Source of the DNA: Poseidonibacter antarcticus | GTDB taxonomy: Bacteria; Campylobacterota; Campylobacteria; Campylobacterales; Arcobacteraceae | Reading direction: 5' to 3' | DNA: 64,000 bases | Assembly: GCF_003667345.1 (NCBI RefSeq) | Contig: NZ_RCWF01000004.1 | Span: forward strand, 148,194-212,193 | Shown: piece by piece, positions 1 through 8,473 of the stretch | How the letters are laid out: the number at the start of each line of letters is the position of its first letter | Position numbering within the stretch: position 1 is the first letter of the stretch | The notes under the pieces: generated by a model | Databases searched by the model: none | Told to the model about the DNA's origin: nothing | What the model saw: only the letters and a program-made list of their open reading frames with translations | Program-made: the position numbers and the translations under genes

Positions 1-2716
1 TCACTGCATGTTTTAAATCACTTGCTCTCATAACTGCTAAGACAGGACCAAATAGCTCATTCATATGAATAAAGTTACCTTCTTCAACTCCCCATTTTAT
101 TGATGGTTTTAGCATATAAGGATTATTATTTTCAAAAGATGGTTTTAAAGCCCATGTTTCATTTCCTTCAAGCTCATTAATAGCACGTTCTAGGTTACCA
201 CTTACTTTATTTGCTAATGTTCCAATTCTATTTTTAAAGTCCCAAATAGAACCCACATTCATAGAAGAAGCAGTATCTATTAAAGCTTTTTTAAATGATG
301 CATCATTATAAACTTCATCTTCTAAAACTAAAAGTGAAGTAGCAGAACATTTTTGACCTGAGTTTCCAAATGCACTTTGACATACATTTTTAACTGCTTG
401 TTCTCTATCTGCCATATTAGTAACAATAGTTGCATCTTTTCCACCAGTTTCAGCTGATAAGAATAAATCATTTCTAGCTTTTAACATAGCACTTGCTGTA
501 TCTTCTCCACCTGTTAAAATTAAGAAATCAACATCTTTATTAGGAATTAAATACTCACCTGCTAATTCACCTGGACAAGGAAGGAATTGTAAAGTATTTT
601 TTGAAATTCCAGCTTCCCAAAAACATTTACACATTTCATAAGCACAAAGTGCAGCAGCAGATGCTGGTTTAATAATTACTGTATTTCCAGCTGCTAATGA
701 AGCAGAAACTCCACCAACTGGAATGGCAATAGGGAAATTCCAAGGAGGAACAACTACACCAACACCTTTACCTTTTACACTTAAATTCTCATATCCATCA
801 AAGTGTCTAACAGCATGAGAATAGAACTCAATAAAATCAATTGCTTCTGATACTTCCACATCAGTTTCTGTAAATACTTTACCAACTTCAGCAGCTGCAA
901 CACCTATTAAATCATCTCTTTTTTCTCTAAACTTAATTGCAGCAGCTTTTAGTGCTTCATGTCTTTGTTCATTTGTTAAATCTCTCCAACCATCTATATC
1001 AGCCTTTGCAACTTCAACAGCTTTTTGAATATCTTCTTTTGTAGCAAGTGCAAATCTTCCTGCTAAGATACCATCTTCAAATTGTGATTTATCAATAGCA
1101 TCATAAATTTTTCTCTCACCAATTAACTCAACTCCACCAATAACAACAGGTGCAATTGTATGAACAGTATTTTTAGTATTTTTCCATTTTTTTACAATAT
1201 TTTTTGCCCATACTTGATTTTTTTCTAAAATAAAATCAGTATCAGCTTCAGCATGGTAAGAGTTTGTATCATAAGATGAATTTGAGAAATCTTCCCATTT
1301 TTCATCTAATCTATTTTGTGTTCTTTTTGCACCTACGAAAGATGTTTTTTCAACTTCAAAAGATTCTCTAAAAAGTTTCTCTTGCATTTTCCAATTACTT
1401 GAACCAACAGTTAATCCAAATGAATATCTAATAAAGTTATCAGGTCCTGTATTTTCATCAAGTCTTCGAACTAAATATGCAATTGCATTAGTAAACTGTT
1501 CTTTTGATGCAGTTGGTGCGTATAAAATTACACTTTTAGAAATCTCTTTTACAGCAAGTCTTGCTGCATCACTCATACCTTCTAACATTTCTATTGTATG
1601 AAACTCACTTGTTCCAAATTCTTGTGCAAGAGTTGTTGCATAAGCTTGATCAAAAAGGTTATGCGAAGCAGTTCCTATATGCATAAATGGTGCATTTTCT
1701 TTTAAAAGTGCATATCTTGCCATTCTTTTATAGTTTGAATCTGTATCTGCTTTGTCAATGTATGTAACCATTTCCCAATGTTTTTGAGAGGCTTCTGTTT
1801 CTTCCATTTCCATATTAGCACCTTTTACAAGTCTAAACTTAATAGCAGATCCACCATTTTTTACTCTATTTCTTGCCCAATCACATAAATCTTTTTGCCA
1901 AAGGTGTGAATCTGGTAAGTAAGCTTGTAATACAATTCCTGCATAATAATTTTTAAATTGAGGTTTTTCTAATGTTTTTTTGAATACTTCAACTGTAATT
2001 GCTAAATCTCTATACTCTTCCATATCAAGATTAATAAACTTATCTCTTTTTTCACCTGAATTTGTTGTATATTGATTTTTTTGTGCTGCTTCATAAATTT
2101 TTGTAAGTTTTTCAACTAATACTTCAACTACATTATCAAAATTTAAAGGATTTATTTGTGAAAAAATAGTAGATATTTTAATAGAAATATAATCAACATT
2201 AGGATTTTCTAATGCTTTTATATATTTTTCCATTCGCTCACTAGCTTCTTCTTCACCAAGAACAACTTCTCCAATTAGATTAATATTTACTCTAGTACCT
2301 TCTGCTTTTCTTTTTTGAAGATGTGCATTAAAAATATCATCTTCACCTTTAATTACAACAGTTTTTGTATCTTCTCTAATTTGATTTACAAATAAAGGAA
2401 CAGAAATATTTGGTAAATATTTACCTATATTTTGGAATAAATATAAAAGTGTTTTATCTTTTGTTGTAAAGAAATGTGCCATTCCATGTTTTTCTAATAA
2501 AAAACATATTTGGTCAGCAATTCTAGCATTTGATTGTGCTCTAAAACATTGATCCATTAACTCTATTAAAAGTGCTTTATCTTTGGGATGCTCAAGCATC
2601 TTATTCATTTTTACATAGAATTCTCTATCAAAATCACTTACTAACTGTGTTGCTCTATTTTGCCATTTTTCAGCTAGTTTTACTGCTGAATTTATAAGTT
2701 CTTGTTCTTTTTTCAT
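1..2716 (-). CDS. putA: Bifunctional proline dehydrogenase / P5C dehydrogenase PutA, 3' end cut off
   Basis: The enzyme oxidises proline to pyrroline-5-carboxylate on FAD and then to glutamate on NAD, at the inner membrane face. I read about 905 codons from an ATG at 2716 to the window edge without a stop. The N-terminal half looks like the helical lead-in plus proline dehydrogenase barrel (FRLVKGANMEMEE near residue 300). The C-terminal half is an aldehyde dehydrogenase: PWNFPIAIPVGG near 658, AETGGKDA near 754 and the catalytic-cysteine motif GQKCSA near 789. A small part of the C-terminus is missing because of the window edge. It lies 130 bases behind livF on the same strand, so uptake and breakdown of amino acids are probably co-transcribed. 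AAGGA precedes the ATG. Family assignment is firm. Confidence 0.95.
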   Translation of the reverse strand, partial: MKKEQELINSAVKLAEKWQNRATQLVSDFDREFYVKMNKMLEHPKDKALLIELMDQCFRAQSNARIADQICFLLEKHGMAHFFTTKDKTLLYLFQNIGKYLPNISVPLFVNQIREDTKTVVIKGEDDIFNAHLQKRKAEGTRVNINLIGEVVLGEEEASERMEKYIKALENPNVDYISIKISTIFSQINPLNFDNVVEVLVEKLTKIYEAAQKNQYTTNSGEKRDKFINLDMEEYRDLAITVEVFKKTLEKPQFKNYYAGIVLQAYLPDSHLWQKDLCDWARNRVKNGGSAIKFRLVKGANMEMEETEASQKHWEMVTYIDKADTDSNYKRMARYALLKENAPFMHIGTASHNLFDQAYATTLAQEFGTSEFHTIEMLEGMSDAARLAVKEISKSVILYAPTASKEQFTNAIAYLVRRLDENTGPDNFIRYSFGLTVGSSNWKMQEKLFRESFEVEKTSFVGAKRTQNRLDEKWEDFSNSSYDTNSYHAEADTDFILEKNQVWAKNIVKKWKNTKNTVHTIAPVVIGGVELIGERKIYDAIDKSQFEDGILAGRFALATKEDIQKAVEVAKADIDGWRDLTNEQRHEALKAAAIKFREKRDDLIGVAAAEVGKVFTETDVEVSEAIDFIEFYSHAVRHFDGYENLSVKGKGVGVVVPPWNFPIAIPVGGVSASLAAGNTVIIKPASAAALCAYEMCKCFWEAGISKNTLQFLPCPGELAGEYLIPNKDVDFLILTGGEDTASAMLKARNDLFLSAETGGKDATIVTNMADREQAVKNVCQSAFGNSGQKCSATSLLVLEDEVYNDASFKKALIDTASSMNVGSIWDFKNRIGTLANKVSGNLERAINELEGNETWALKPSFENNNPYMLKPSIKWGVEEGNFIHMNELFGPVLAVMRASDLKHAV

Positions 2717-2755
2717 TTTAAATCCTTAAAATTAATTTGTTTTTAAATAAATTTC

Positions 2756-2828
2756 AAGTAGCTTAGTGCCAGGCTTTTGGTCTGAGATTGAGGGGAGATG
2801 CCGCCAAGTAAATTCCCTCAAGCTACTT
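2756..2828 (-). ncRNA. Folded GC-rich element between livF and putA (candidate cis-regulatory RNA)
   Basis: In an AT-rich region this 73-base stretch is about half G+C. Its ends form a perfect 9-bp stem (AAGTAGCTT at 2756-2764 with AAGCTACTT at 2820-2828). Inside, read on the minus strand, GAGGG pairs with CCCTC as a second stem enclosing a loop with GGCGGC, followed by a single-stranded-looking segment CAGACCAAAAGCCTGG. No U-run follows either end, so it is not a typical terminator. It lies in the 5' region of putA within the liv-putA operon. It could be a riboswitch, an RNA-processing or stability element, or an internal attenuator. It does not match a riboswitch class I know. The strand is inferred from the operon direction. 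Confidence 0.45.
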
Positions 2829-2846
2829 TTCTTCAACGTTTTTTAA

Positions 2847-3569
2847 CTAATGTTTTTTTCCTAAATATGCTTCTTGAATTGTTTTAGAATTTAATAACTC
2901 ATCAGCTGTTCCTTCATGTGTAATTTTCCCAACTTCTAAAACATAAGCCCTATCAGCTAATTTTAAGGCTGCTTTTGCATTTTGTTCTACTAATAAAACA
3001 GTCACACCAGATGACGCGATTTCTTTAACTGCTTTAAAAATAGCTTTAATTAGAATCGGAGCAAGTCCTAAAGATGGTTCATCAAGGATTAATAGCTTTG
3101 GTTTAGACATAATTGCTCTACCAATTGCTAACATTTGTTGCTCACCACCTGAAAGTGTTCCTGCAAGCTGTTTTTTTCGCTCTTTAAGTCGTGGCAAGAT
3201 GTCATAAATCCATTCTAATGTTTCTTTATCATGATCTTTTAATGTATAAGCACCCATCATTAGATTTTCTTCTACTGTTAAAATTCCAAATACTCTTCGT
3301 CCTTCTGGTGAATGAGACATACCTAAAGATACAATATCATGAGCTTCACATTTAGTAATATCATTTTTATCAAAAACAATACTTCCTGATTTTGGTTTTA
3401 AAAGACCAGATATAGTTTGTAAAGTTGTAGTTTTCCCAGCACCATTAGCACCTAAAATAGTAACCACTTCACCACGTTTAACATGAAGACTAATACCTTT
3501 AATAGCAGAAATTGCTCCATAAGATACATGAAGGTCTTTTACATCTAATAATATTTCATTATTTACCAT
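2847..3569 (-). CDS. livF: Branched-chain amino acid ABC transporter ATPase LivF
   Basis: This is the second ATPase of the high-affinity branched-chain/amphipathic amino acid importer; it hydrolyses ATP on the cytoplasmic side of the LivH-LivM channel. Walker A GANGAGKT is at residues 40-47, the signature LSGGEQQ near 140, and Walker B LLILDEP near 160 followed by the H-loop region LLVEQN. At 240 residues it has the normal LivF length. Its ATG shares one base with the livG stop, so translation is coupled. In this operon putA follows, which suggests that the substrates may include proline, but the sequence does not show specificity. Confidence 0.95.
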   Translation of the reverse strand: MVNNEILLDVKDLHVSYGAISAIKGISLHVKRGEVVTILGANGAGKTTTLQTISGLLKPKSGSIVFDKNDITKCEAHDIVSLGMSHSPEGRRVFGILTVEENLMMGAYTLKDHDKETLEWIYDILPRLKERKKQLAGTLSGGEQQMLAIGRAIMSKPKLLILDEPSLGLAPILIKAIFKAVKEIASSGVTVLLVEQNAKAALKLADRAYVLEVGKITHEGTADELLNSKTIQEAYLGKKH

Positions 3570-4348
3570 TACGCTTCCTCCTCATCGTCATCTGTTCCAA
3601 TATATGCTTCAATAACTCTTGGATCATCTTGAACAAATTCTGGTAAACCTTGAGAAATTTCTTTTCCAAAGTTAATAACAGTAATATAATCTGTTAATTT
3701 CATTACCATTTCCATATCATGTTCAATCATCATAATTCCAAGACCCATTTCTTTAATCTTTAAAATTATATTTGTTAACTCAATTGTTTCATTTTCATTA
3801 AGTCCCGCTGCTGGTTCATCTAAGATTAAAATCTCAGGATCTGCAGCTAATGCTCTAGCCATTTCAATTTTTCTTTGGTTACCGTAAGACAAATCTCCTG
3901 CTGGAGTATCTGCATATGCACTTAAACCAAAAAATTCCATTAGTTCTTCAACTTTTTTCCAACAATTTAATTCATCTTTTCTATAAGCAGATGTATGAAT
4001 AATTGAGTGATACCATTTTTGTTTTGACTTTGTATGAGTTCCTGCAATAATATTCTCAGCAACACTCATTTCTTTAAATAATCTAATATTTTGGAATGTT
4101 CTTAAAACTCCTCTTTGAGCAATTTTATAAGGTTGCATTCCTGTAATATCTTCACCTTTATATTTAATAGTTCCTTTTTCAGGAGTATAAATACCTGTTA
4201 CACAGTTAAAAAGTGTAGTTTTCCCAGCCCCATTTGGACCAATAATTCCATAAATTTGACCAGGTTTTACTTTAATTGTTAAATCATCAATTGCAACTAA
4301 ACCGTGGAACAATTTTGAAACATTTTCAATCTCTAATACATATTTCAT
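3569..4348 (-). CDS. livG: Branched-chain amino acid ABC transporter ATPase LivG
   Basis: First ATPase of the liv importer. Walker A GPNGAGKT is at residues 37-44, the signature is the variant LSYGNQRK near 155, and Walker B LILDEP lies near 175. The LivG-type C-terminal extension (VIEAYIGT near the end, then an acidic tail) is present. It has 259 residues, the usual length. Stop and start codons overlap by one base with livM upstream and livF downstream, so all four membrane-complex genes are tightly coupled. Confidence 0.95.
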   Translation of the reverse strand: MKYVLEIENVSKLFHGLVAIDDLTIKVKPGQIYGIIGPNGAGKTTLFNCVTGIYTPEKGTIKYKGEDITGMQPYKIAQRGVLRTFQNIRLFKEMSVAENIIAGTHTKSKQKWYHSIIHTSAYRKDELNCWKKVEELMEFFGLSAYADTPAGDLSYGNQRKIEMARALAADPEILILDEPAAGLNENETIELTNIILKIKEMGLGIMMIEHDMEMVMKLTDYITVINFGKEISQGLPEFVQDDPRVIEAYIGTDDDEEEA

Positions 4349-5310
4349 TATTTACTCCCTTTTTTAGCTACATTTTTCTTTAAAAATTTTGGGATATTTC
4401 CAAATTTTGCTGGCCATACACCATTTGGTCTTAAAATCATAGTTAATACCATTGCCGCACCAAAAATTAAATATCTTGATTCTTTAAACTCTGTAAATAA
4501 CTCAGGTAATACAAACATTACAAAAGTTCCTATTATAATTCCAGGAAGTGAAGCAGATCCACCAACTAAAACAATAGCAAAGAACATAACAGATTGCATA
4601 AAGTTAAATGACTCAGGACTAACTGCTGAATACTGAATAGCAAATACAGCACCCGCAGCACCTGCAATTGCCGCACCTAAAGCAAAGGCAAATAATTTGT
4701 AATATGAGATATTAATTCCCATTGATTTTGCTGCTATTTCATTTTTATTTATATAATATAATGCTCGTCCATACTTTGAAGTATCAAGGTTTCTAATAAT
4801 TAATAATGTAACTAATAATAAACCAAAGGCAATATAATAAATTGCTGTATCAGAGAATAATTCATATCCAAAAACTCTTACAACATCAATTCCAAAGATA
4901 CCATTTGGACCACCTGTTAAACCAAATACATCATTTGATAAAACTTGTTCAAAAATAATATTAAATCCAATAGTAGCAACTAGTAAATAATCACCTCTTA
5001 AATGAATGATTGGACCAGCTAGTAATATTGAAAAAATTACTGGAACAATAATTGCAAAAGGAAGAGTATAAATAATCTCCATTCCAAAATGTACATTTAA
5101 AATAGCCGTTGTATATGCACCCATACCAAAGAAAATAGCATGACCCATATTGAAGATTCCTGCTCGTCCTAGAATAATATCTTGAGAAAAAGCAACAACT
5201 GCAAATACTAAAAATGTAATACCAATACTTAACCACGCTGAGTCAACTAAAAACGGAAAAACTGCCATGATAGCTATAAAAGCTACGGCTGTAAGTGTAG
5301 TTTTATTCAT
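4348..5310 (-). CDS. livM: Branched-chain amino acid ABC transporter permease LivM
   Basis: Inner membrane permease that pairs with LivH to form the channel. The 320-residue protein is almost entirely hydrophobic helices, with the LivM hallmark stretch QDIILGRAGIFNMGHAIFFG near residues 43-62 and the permease loop KYGRALYYINKNEIAAKSMG near 180-200 that contacts the ATPases. A basic tail (KKNVAKKGSK) ends it. The start shares one base with the livH stop. Firm assignment. Confidence 0.95.
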   Translation of the reverse strand: MNKTTLTAVAFIAIMAVFPFLVDSAWLSIGITFLVFAVVAFSQDIILGRAGIFNMGHAIFFGMGAYTTAILNVHFGMEIIYTLPFAIIVPVIFSILLAGPIIHLRGDYLLVATIGFNIIFEQVLSNDVFGLTGGPNGIFGIDVVRVFGYELFSDTAIYYIAFGLLLVTLLIIRNLDTSKYGRALYYINKNEIAAKSMGINISYYKLFAFALGAAIAGAAGAVFAIQYSAVSPESFNFMQSVMFFAIVLVGGSASLPGIIIGTFVMFVLPELFTEFKESRYLIFGAAMVLTMILRPNGVWPAKFGNIPKFLKKNVAKKGSK

Positions 5311-6212
5311 TATACTTTCTCCGCCGTTTTTTCACCAAGTAATCCAGTTGGTCTTATAATTAAAATTACTATAAGTAAAATAAATGTAAATGTTTCAGCC
5401 CATTCAGTTGAAATATAACCTGAAATCATTGCATTGAATAATCCAAGTAAAAGGCCACCTAGCATTGCTCCTGGAATTGAACCAATTCCGCCAATAATTG
5501 CAGCGATAAATGCATTTAATCCATAAAGCCAACCCATATCAAATGTTAGACCTCTATAATAAATACCAATAAATAAACCACCAATTGCTCCAAGCATAGA
5601 ACCCACAACAAAAATAATTACAATGATTCTATTAACATTAATACCCATTAACTTTGCAGCATCTTGATCTATTGCAGTTGCACGAATAGCCGTACCCATT
5701 TTTGTTTTATTAATAAATGTATAAAGTGCTATCATTAAAACAGCTGATAAGGCTAAAATCACTACTTGTGTAAATGAAATAATTACACCACCAAAATTCC
5801 AAGAAGTTGCGGGGAATACGTCAGCTGGAAAAATTTCCATATTAGGACCCCATATCAACATAATTGCATTTTGTATTACTAAAGAAGCTCCAAGTGCTGA
5901 AACAACAGCACTTAACCTTGGTGCCGTTCTTAAAGGTCTGTATGCAAGACGCTCAAGAAGAACACCCACAAAAGCTACAACTATTGCTGTTAAAGAAAAT
6001 ACTATTACAATATTTACTAAAGACAATGCATTTGAACCATAAAATTGAGTAAAAATAGTAAGTCCTACATAAGCAGAAAAGGCAACAAGGTCACCGTGTG
6101 CGAAGTTAATTAACTTCATCACACCGTAAACCATTGTATAACCTAAAGCTACTAATGCATATAAACTTCCTACTGTTAAACCATTAATTAACTGTTGAAG
6201 AAAAGTATCCAT
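5310..6212 (-). CDS. livH: Branched-chain amino acid ABC transporter permease LivH
   Basis: Inner membrane permease of the liv importer, 300 residues. The family motif GSLYALVALGYTMVYGVMKL near residues 15-34, INFAHGD just after it, and the EAA-like loop GTAIRATAIDQDAAKLMGIN near 170-190 are clear. It lies 13 bases behind livK, so the binding protein and the permease share a transcript. About eight membrane helices are expected from the hydrophobic pattern. Firm assignment. Confidence 0.95.
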   Translation of the reverse strand: MDTFLQQLINGLTVGSLYALVALGYTMVYGVMKLINFAHGDLVAFSAYVGLTIFTQFYGSNALSLVNIVIVFSLTAIVVAFVGVLLERLAYRPLRTAPRLSAVVSALGASLVIQNAIMLIWGPNMEIFPADVFPATSWNFGGVIISFTQVVILALSAVLMIALYTFINKTKMGTAIRATAIDQDAAKLMGINVNRIIVIIFVVGSMLGAIGGLFIGIYYRGLTFDMGWLYGLNAFIAAIIGGIGSIPGAMLGGLLLGLFNAMISGYISTEWAETFTFILLIVILIIRPTGLLGEKTAEKV

Positions 6213-6225
6213 TATTTAACCTTAT

Positions 6226-7350
6226 TTATTCAGAAACTACTGATTTTGTACCATCATTCTTCATTTTATAAACAACGAATTTAGCACCAACTCTTTCACC
6301 ATCTTCTCTAATGTTAAAAGGACCTGTAATTCCTGGAAAATCTTTCATATCATTTCTAATATAATCAGAAATTTTCTTAGTATCAAAAGATTTAGTTTTT
6401 TCAACACCTTCAATAATCGCTCTTAATCCATCTGCATTTGTAACTGGCCAAATTGATGGAGGATTCATTTTAAATTCTGCTTTATAAGCTGCAAGATATT
6501 TTTTTGCTACTTCGTAAGGTAAAATTTCTGGAGTTGGGAAGTTAATTAAAACAGTACCTTCAGCAGATTTACCAGCTAATTTATAGAAATCAGGATTATC
6601 ATTTGAATCACCACCAACAAAATCAGCATCAATTCGTAATTGTGTTTGTTGAGCTTTTAATAATCCACCATCAGTATAATAACCTGAATAATAAATTACA
6701 TCTGGTTTCATAGCTTTAACTTTTGTTAACATTGCTGTAAAGTTTTGAGTACCTGATTTGATTTTCCCTCTAAATACTACATTTCCACCAAGAGCTTTAA
6801 TTGAAGCTTCTGTAGCATCTCCTAAACCTTCTGAATAAGAAGAATAATCAGATAAAACTACAATATTCTTATATTTTTTAGTATTTACCATATATTCAGC
6901 TGTAAAATCACTTTGTGCAGAATTTGGAAATGAGTTTCTAAAGAAAGTCCAATATTTTCTTTTAATTAAAGCATCACTTGTACCATCACTTGTTTGTAAA
7001 ACTTTATTTCTATAGTATGTAGTTTGAGCAGCTTCAGTTGCTCCTGAAGTATATGAACCAATTACAGCAATAACACCAGCATTAACTAACTTTTTAGCAC
7101 AAACCGCAGCTTTTTGAGCTTTTGCTTCATCATCACAAGTAACAACTTCAATTTGTTTACCTAAAAGTCCACCTTGGGCATTTTTTTCTGCAACAATTAA
7201 CTTAACAAAGTTTTCAATACTTTGACCTTCATTTGCATACTTTCCAGTAATTGGTGCTTGAACACCTATTTTAACAGTATCCGCAGCAATTAGTGAACTA
7301 GCAACAATTGCACTTAGTGCTAATGCACCTGATAATTTTTTTAAATTCAT
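6226..7350 (-). CDS. livK: Periplasmic amino acid binding protein of the liv transporter (LivK/LivJ type)
   Basis: This periplasmic type I solute-binding protein captures the amino acid and delivers it to LivHM. A signal peptide ends in SLIAA near residue 23. The mature part begins with VKIGVQAPITGKYANEGQ, the typical first strand of the Peripla_BP_6 fold, and the hinge region SYTSGATEAAQ is near residues 97-107. It has 374 residues, the usual length. AAGGAG lies in front of the ATG. The gene is 31 bases behind the unknown 219-residue gene on the same strand. Ligand specificity cannot be read; the neighbouring putA makes proline or related amino acids worth testing. Confidence 0.9.
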   Translation of the reverse strand: MNLKKLSGALALSAIVASSLIAADTVKIGVQAPITGKYANEGQSIENFVKLIVAEKNAQGGLLGKQIEVVTCDDEAKAQKAAVCAKKLVNAGVIAVIGSYTSGATEAAQTTYYRNKVLQTSDGTSDALIKRKYWTFFRNSFPNSAQSDFTAEYMVNTKKYKNIVVLSDYSSYSEGLGDATEASIKALGGNVVFRGKIKSGTQNFTAMLTKVKAMKPDVIYYSGYYTDGGLLKAQQTQLRIDADFVGGDSNDNPDFYKLAGKSAEGTVLINFPTPEILPYEVAKKYLAAYKAEFKMNPPSIWPVTNADGLRAIIEGVEKTKSFDTKKISDYIRNDMKDFPGITGPFNIREDGERVGAKFVVYKMKNDGTKSVVSE

Positions 7351-7381
7351 TTTTTCTCCTTAGTTTGAATTAAATTTTAGT

Positions 7382-8041
7382 TTATATTGTAGGCTCAATA
7401 ATATAACAACCTACACACCATTCACCGATATTTTCGATTTTTTTGATGTCGCCTCCTTTAAAACTTGATTTTAAATTTTTATATGAATAGACTATTTCAT
7501 CAAATGCTTCAATAATCTCTTCTAATCTTTTTTCACTTTTTTTTCTTGCAGTATTTGAAATATCTAGGAAAAAAGCAAAAATAGCATAATCCAATGATGA
7601 TTCATCTGCTTTATCTCTTTGAAGTAATTTACACATTTTATGAATATCATTTTTATATTCAATTTGTGCATTTCTTACACCATTTCTAATGCTCATTATC
7701 ACTTTTGAAATTGAATCATTGTCACCTTTATGCTCAAATCTCTCATCAAGAGTTAAACATACTACATCTTGTACAATATTGTGTTCTTTCATAAACCATT
7801 TAACTGCATCTCTTTTTGGTAAAGAACATCTTAGTATATCAGCAATTGTTGCATCTATGAAAATTTCTGGTGCATTTTGCAATTTTGCAATTTCTTGAGA
7901 TACATGAATTGTTAAAAATTTTGGAGGTCCATAAGATAAAAATAATTCATCTGAAGTCCAATTAGTATAATTTTCTTTAGCAATTGTAATTCCTTTTATA
8001 ACAGAATCAACAATTTTATCTTGGCTTGGGAACTTATGCAT
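7382..8041 (-). CDS. Unknown 219-residue protein, second gene of the liv-putA operon
   Basis: I do not recognise this protein. It is soluble (no signal peptide or membrane helix), 219 residues, with a mixed N-terminal half (FIDATIADILRC near residues 80-91) and a long helical C-terminal half rich in charged residues (ARKKSEKRLEEIIEAFDE near 165-182), ending in a short strand-like tail with two cysteines (WCVGCYI). Its ATG overlaps the stop of the preceding ribbon-helix-helix-like gene by one base. That arrangement is seen for toxin-antitoxin pairs and for regulator-effector pairs. It is followed within 31 bases by livK, so it may be a regulator or sensor for the operon. No catalytic motif was seen and no function is claimed. 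Confidence 0.8.
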   Translation of the reverse strand: MHKFPSQDKIVDSVIKGITIAKENYTNWTSDELFLSYGPPKFLTIHVSQEIAKLQNAPEIFIDATIADILRCSLPKRDAVKWFMKEHNIVQDVVCLTLDERFEHKGDNDSISKVIMSIRNGVRNAQIEYKNDIHKMCKLLQRDKADESSLDYAIFAFFLDISNTARKKSEKRLEEIIEAFDEIVYSYKNLKSSFKGGDIKKIENIGEWCVGCYIIEPTI

Positions 8042-8277
8042 TAGTATTCCTCACCTAAATAATTTTCATCAACTTCTTGTATGATTCCACTTTCAAAAAG
8101 AATATCTTCAATAAGTTTATTTTTAGAAATATTTAATGACTTACTTAATATTAAAAGTGCTTTATCTAATCTTTTATCTATTTTAACAGTAAGTTGAGAA
8201 ATTTCTTTCTTATTACCTTTGATATGATTGTTAATTACCTTTTGAATAACTGATCTTTTATTTTTTTGTTTCGCCAT
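8041..8277 (-). CDS. Small ribbon-helix-helix-like DNA-binding protein
   Basis: A 78-residue basic protein. Residues about 27-65 (LTVKIDKRLDKALLILSKSL then NISKNKLIEDIL) follow the beta-helix-helix pattern of ribbon-helix-helix (CopG/MetJ/Arc type) repressors: a short strand with alternating polar residues, a helix, a turn with N-S, and a second helix. The N-terminus is basic and the C-terminus acidic. It is the first gene of the run that continues through an unknown gene into livKHMGF and putA. A palindrome and a pair of direct repeats surround its predicted promoter, as expected for an autoregulated repressor. It could equally be the antitoxin half of a two-gene module. The fold is inferred from the pattern only. 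Confidence 0.7.
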   Translation of the reverse strand: MAKQKNKRSVIQKVINNHIKGNKKEISQLTVKIDKRLDKALLILSKSLNISKNKLIEDILFESGIIQEVDENYLGEEY

Positions 8278-8296
8278 TTGTATATCTTCTTTACTA

Positions 8297-8302
8297 ATTA
8301 TA
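8297..8302 (-). promoter_or_regulatory. Predicted -10 box of the ribbon-helix-helix/liv-putA operon
   Basis: On the minus strand TATAAT lies 20 bases in front of the ATG at 8277. It lies just downstream, in transcription direction, of the palindrome at 8308-8326, which would therefore cover the -35 region. This is a perfect consensus hexamer, but the area is AT-rich, so chance matches are possible. Confidence 0.45.
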
Positions 8303-8307
8303 TTTAG

Positions 8308-8326
8308 GTAGTACTTTTTGTACTAC
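8308..8326. promoter_or_regulatory. Palindrome GTAGTAC-N5-GTACTAC, candidate operator
   Basis: A perfect 7-bp inverted repeat with a TTTTT spacer lies 30 bases in front of the ribbon-helix-helix-like gene, across the predicted -35 region. It has more G+C than its surroundings. A dimeric repressor bound here would block the promoter. Ribbon-helix-helix proteins commonly bind such sites and repress their own operon. Direct repeats flank it (8281-8300 and 8327-8346). Confidence 0.45.
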
Positions 8327-8473
8327 TATATTTTCTTTAGTAATTATTTCTAATATAAACTTAATTAAAACTTACAATAATAACATATTTAGTATATAAA
8401 ATAAACAATTTTATAAAAAACCTTAATTTGCTACTTTAATGCTACTTTTCTATTGTTTTTTGATAATTTAAAT

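Larger units (their letters stand above)
8281..8346. repeat. Direct repeat pair flanking the palindrome
   Basis: Two 20-base copies at 8281-8300 and 8327-8346 match at 18 of 20 positions (core TTCTTTA-C/G-TAATTA) and are offset by 46 bases. They bracket the palindrome at 8308-8326 in the leader of the small DNA-binding protein gene. They may be additional operator half-sites or the result of a local duplication. Confidence 0.4.

Noticed and set aside
2756..2828. Known riboswitch (glycine, SAM, lysine or guanidine type) or tRNA
   Set aside because: I compared both strands by eye. Short matches such as CTCAG-x-CCAAAAG to the glycine class occur, but the core GCCGAAG and GGGAGA blocks are missing; no T-arm GTTCRA or anticodon arm is present for a tRNA.
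8401..8460. Tandem TGCTACTTT copies as a repeat array or CRISPR
   Set aside because: Only two short copies 12-13 bases apart (GCTACTTTAATGCTACTT); too few and too short for an array.
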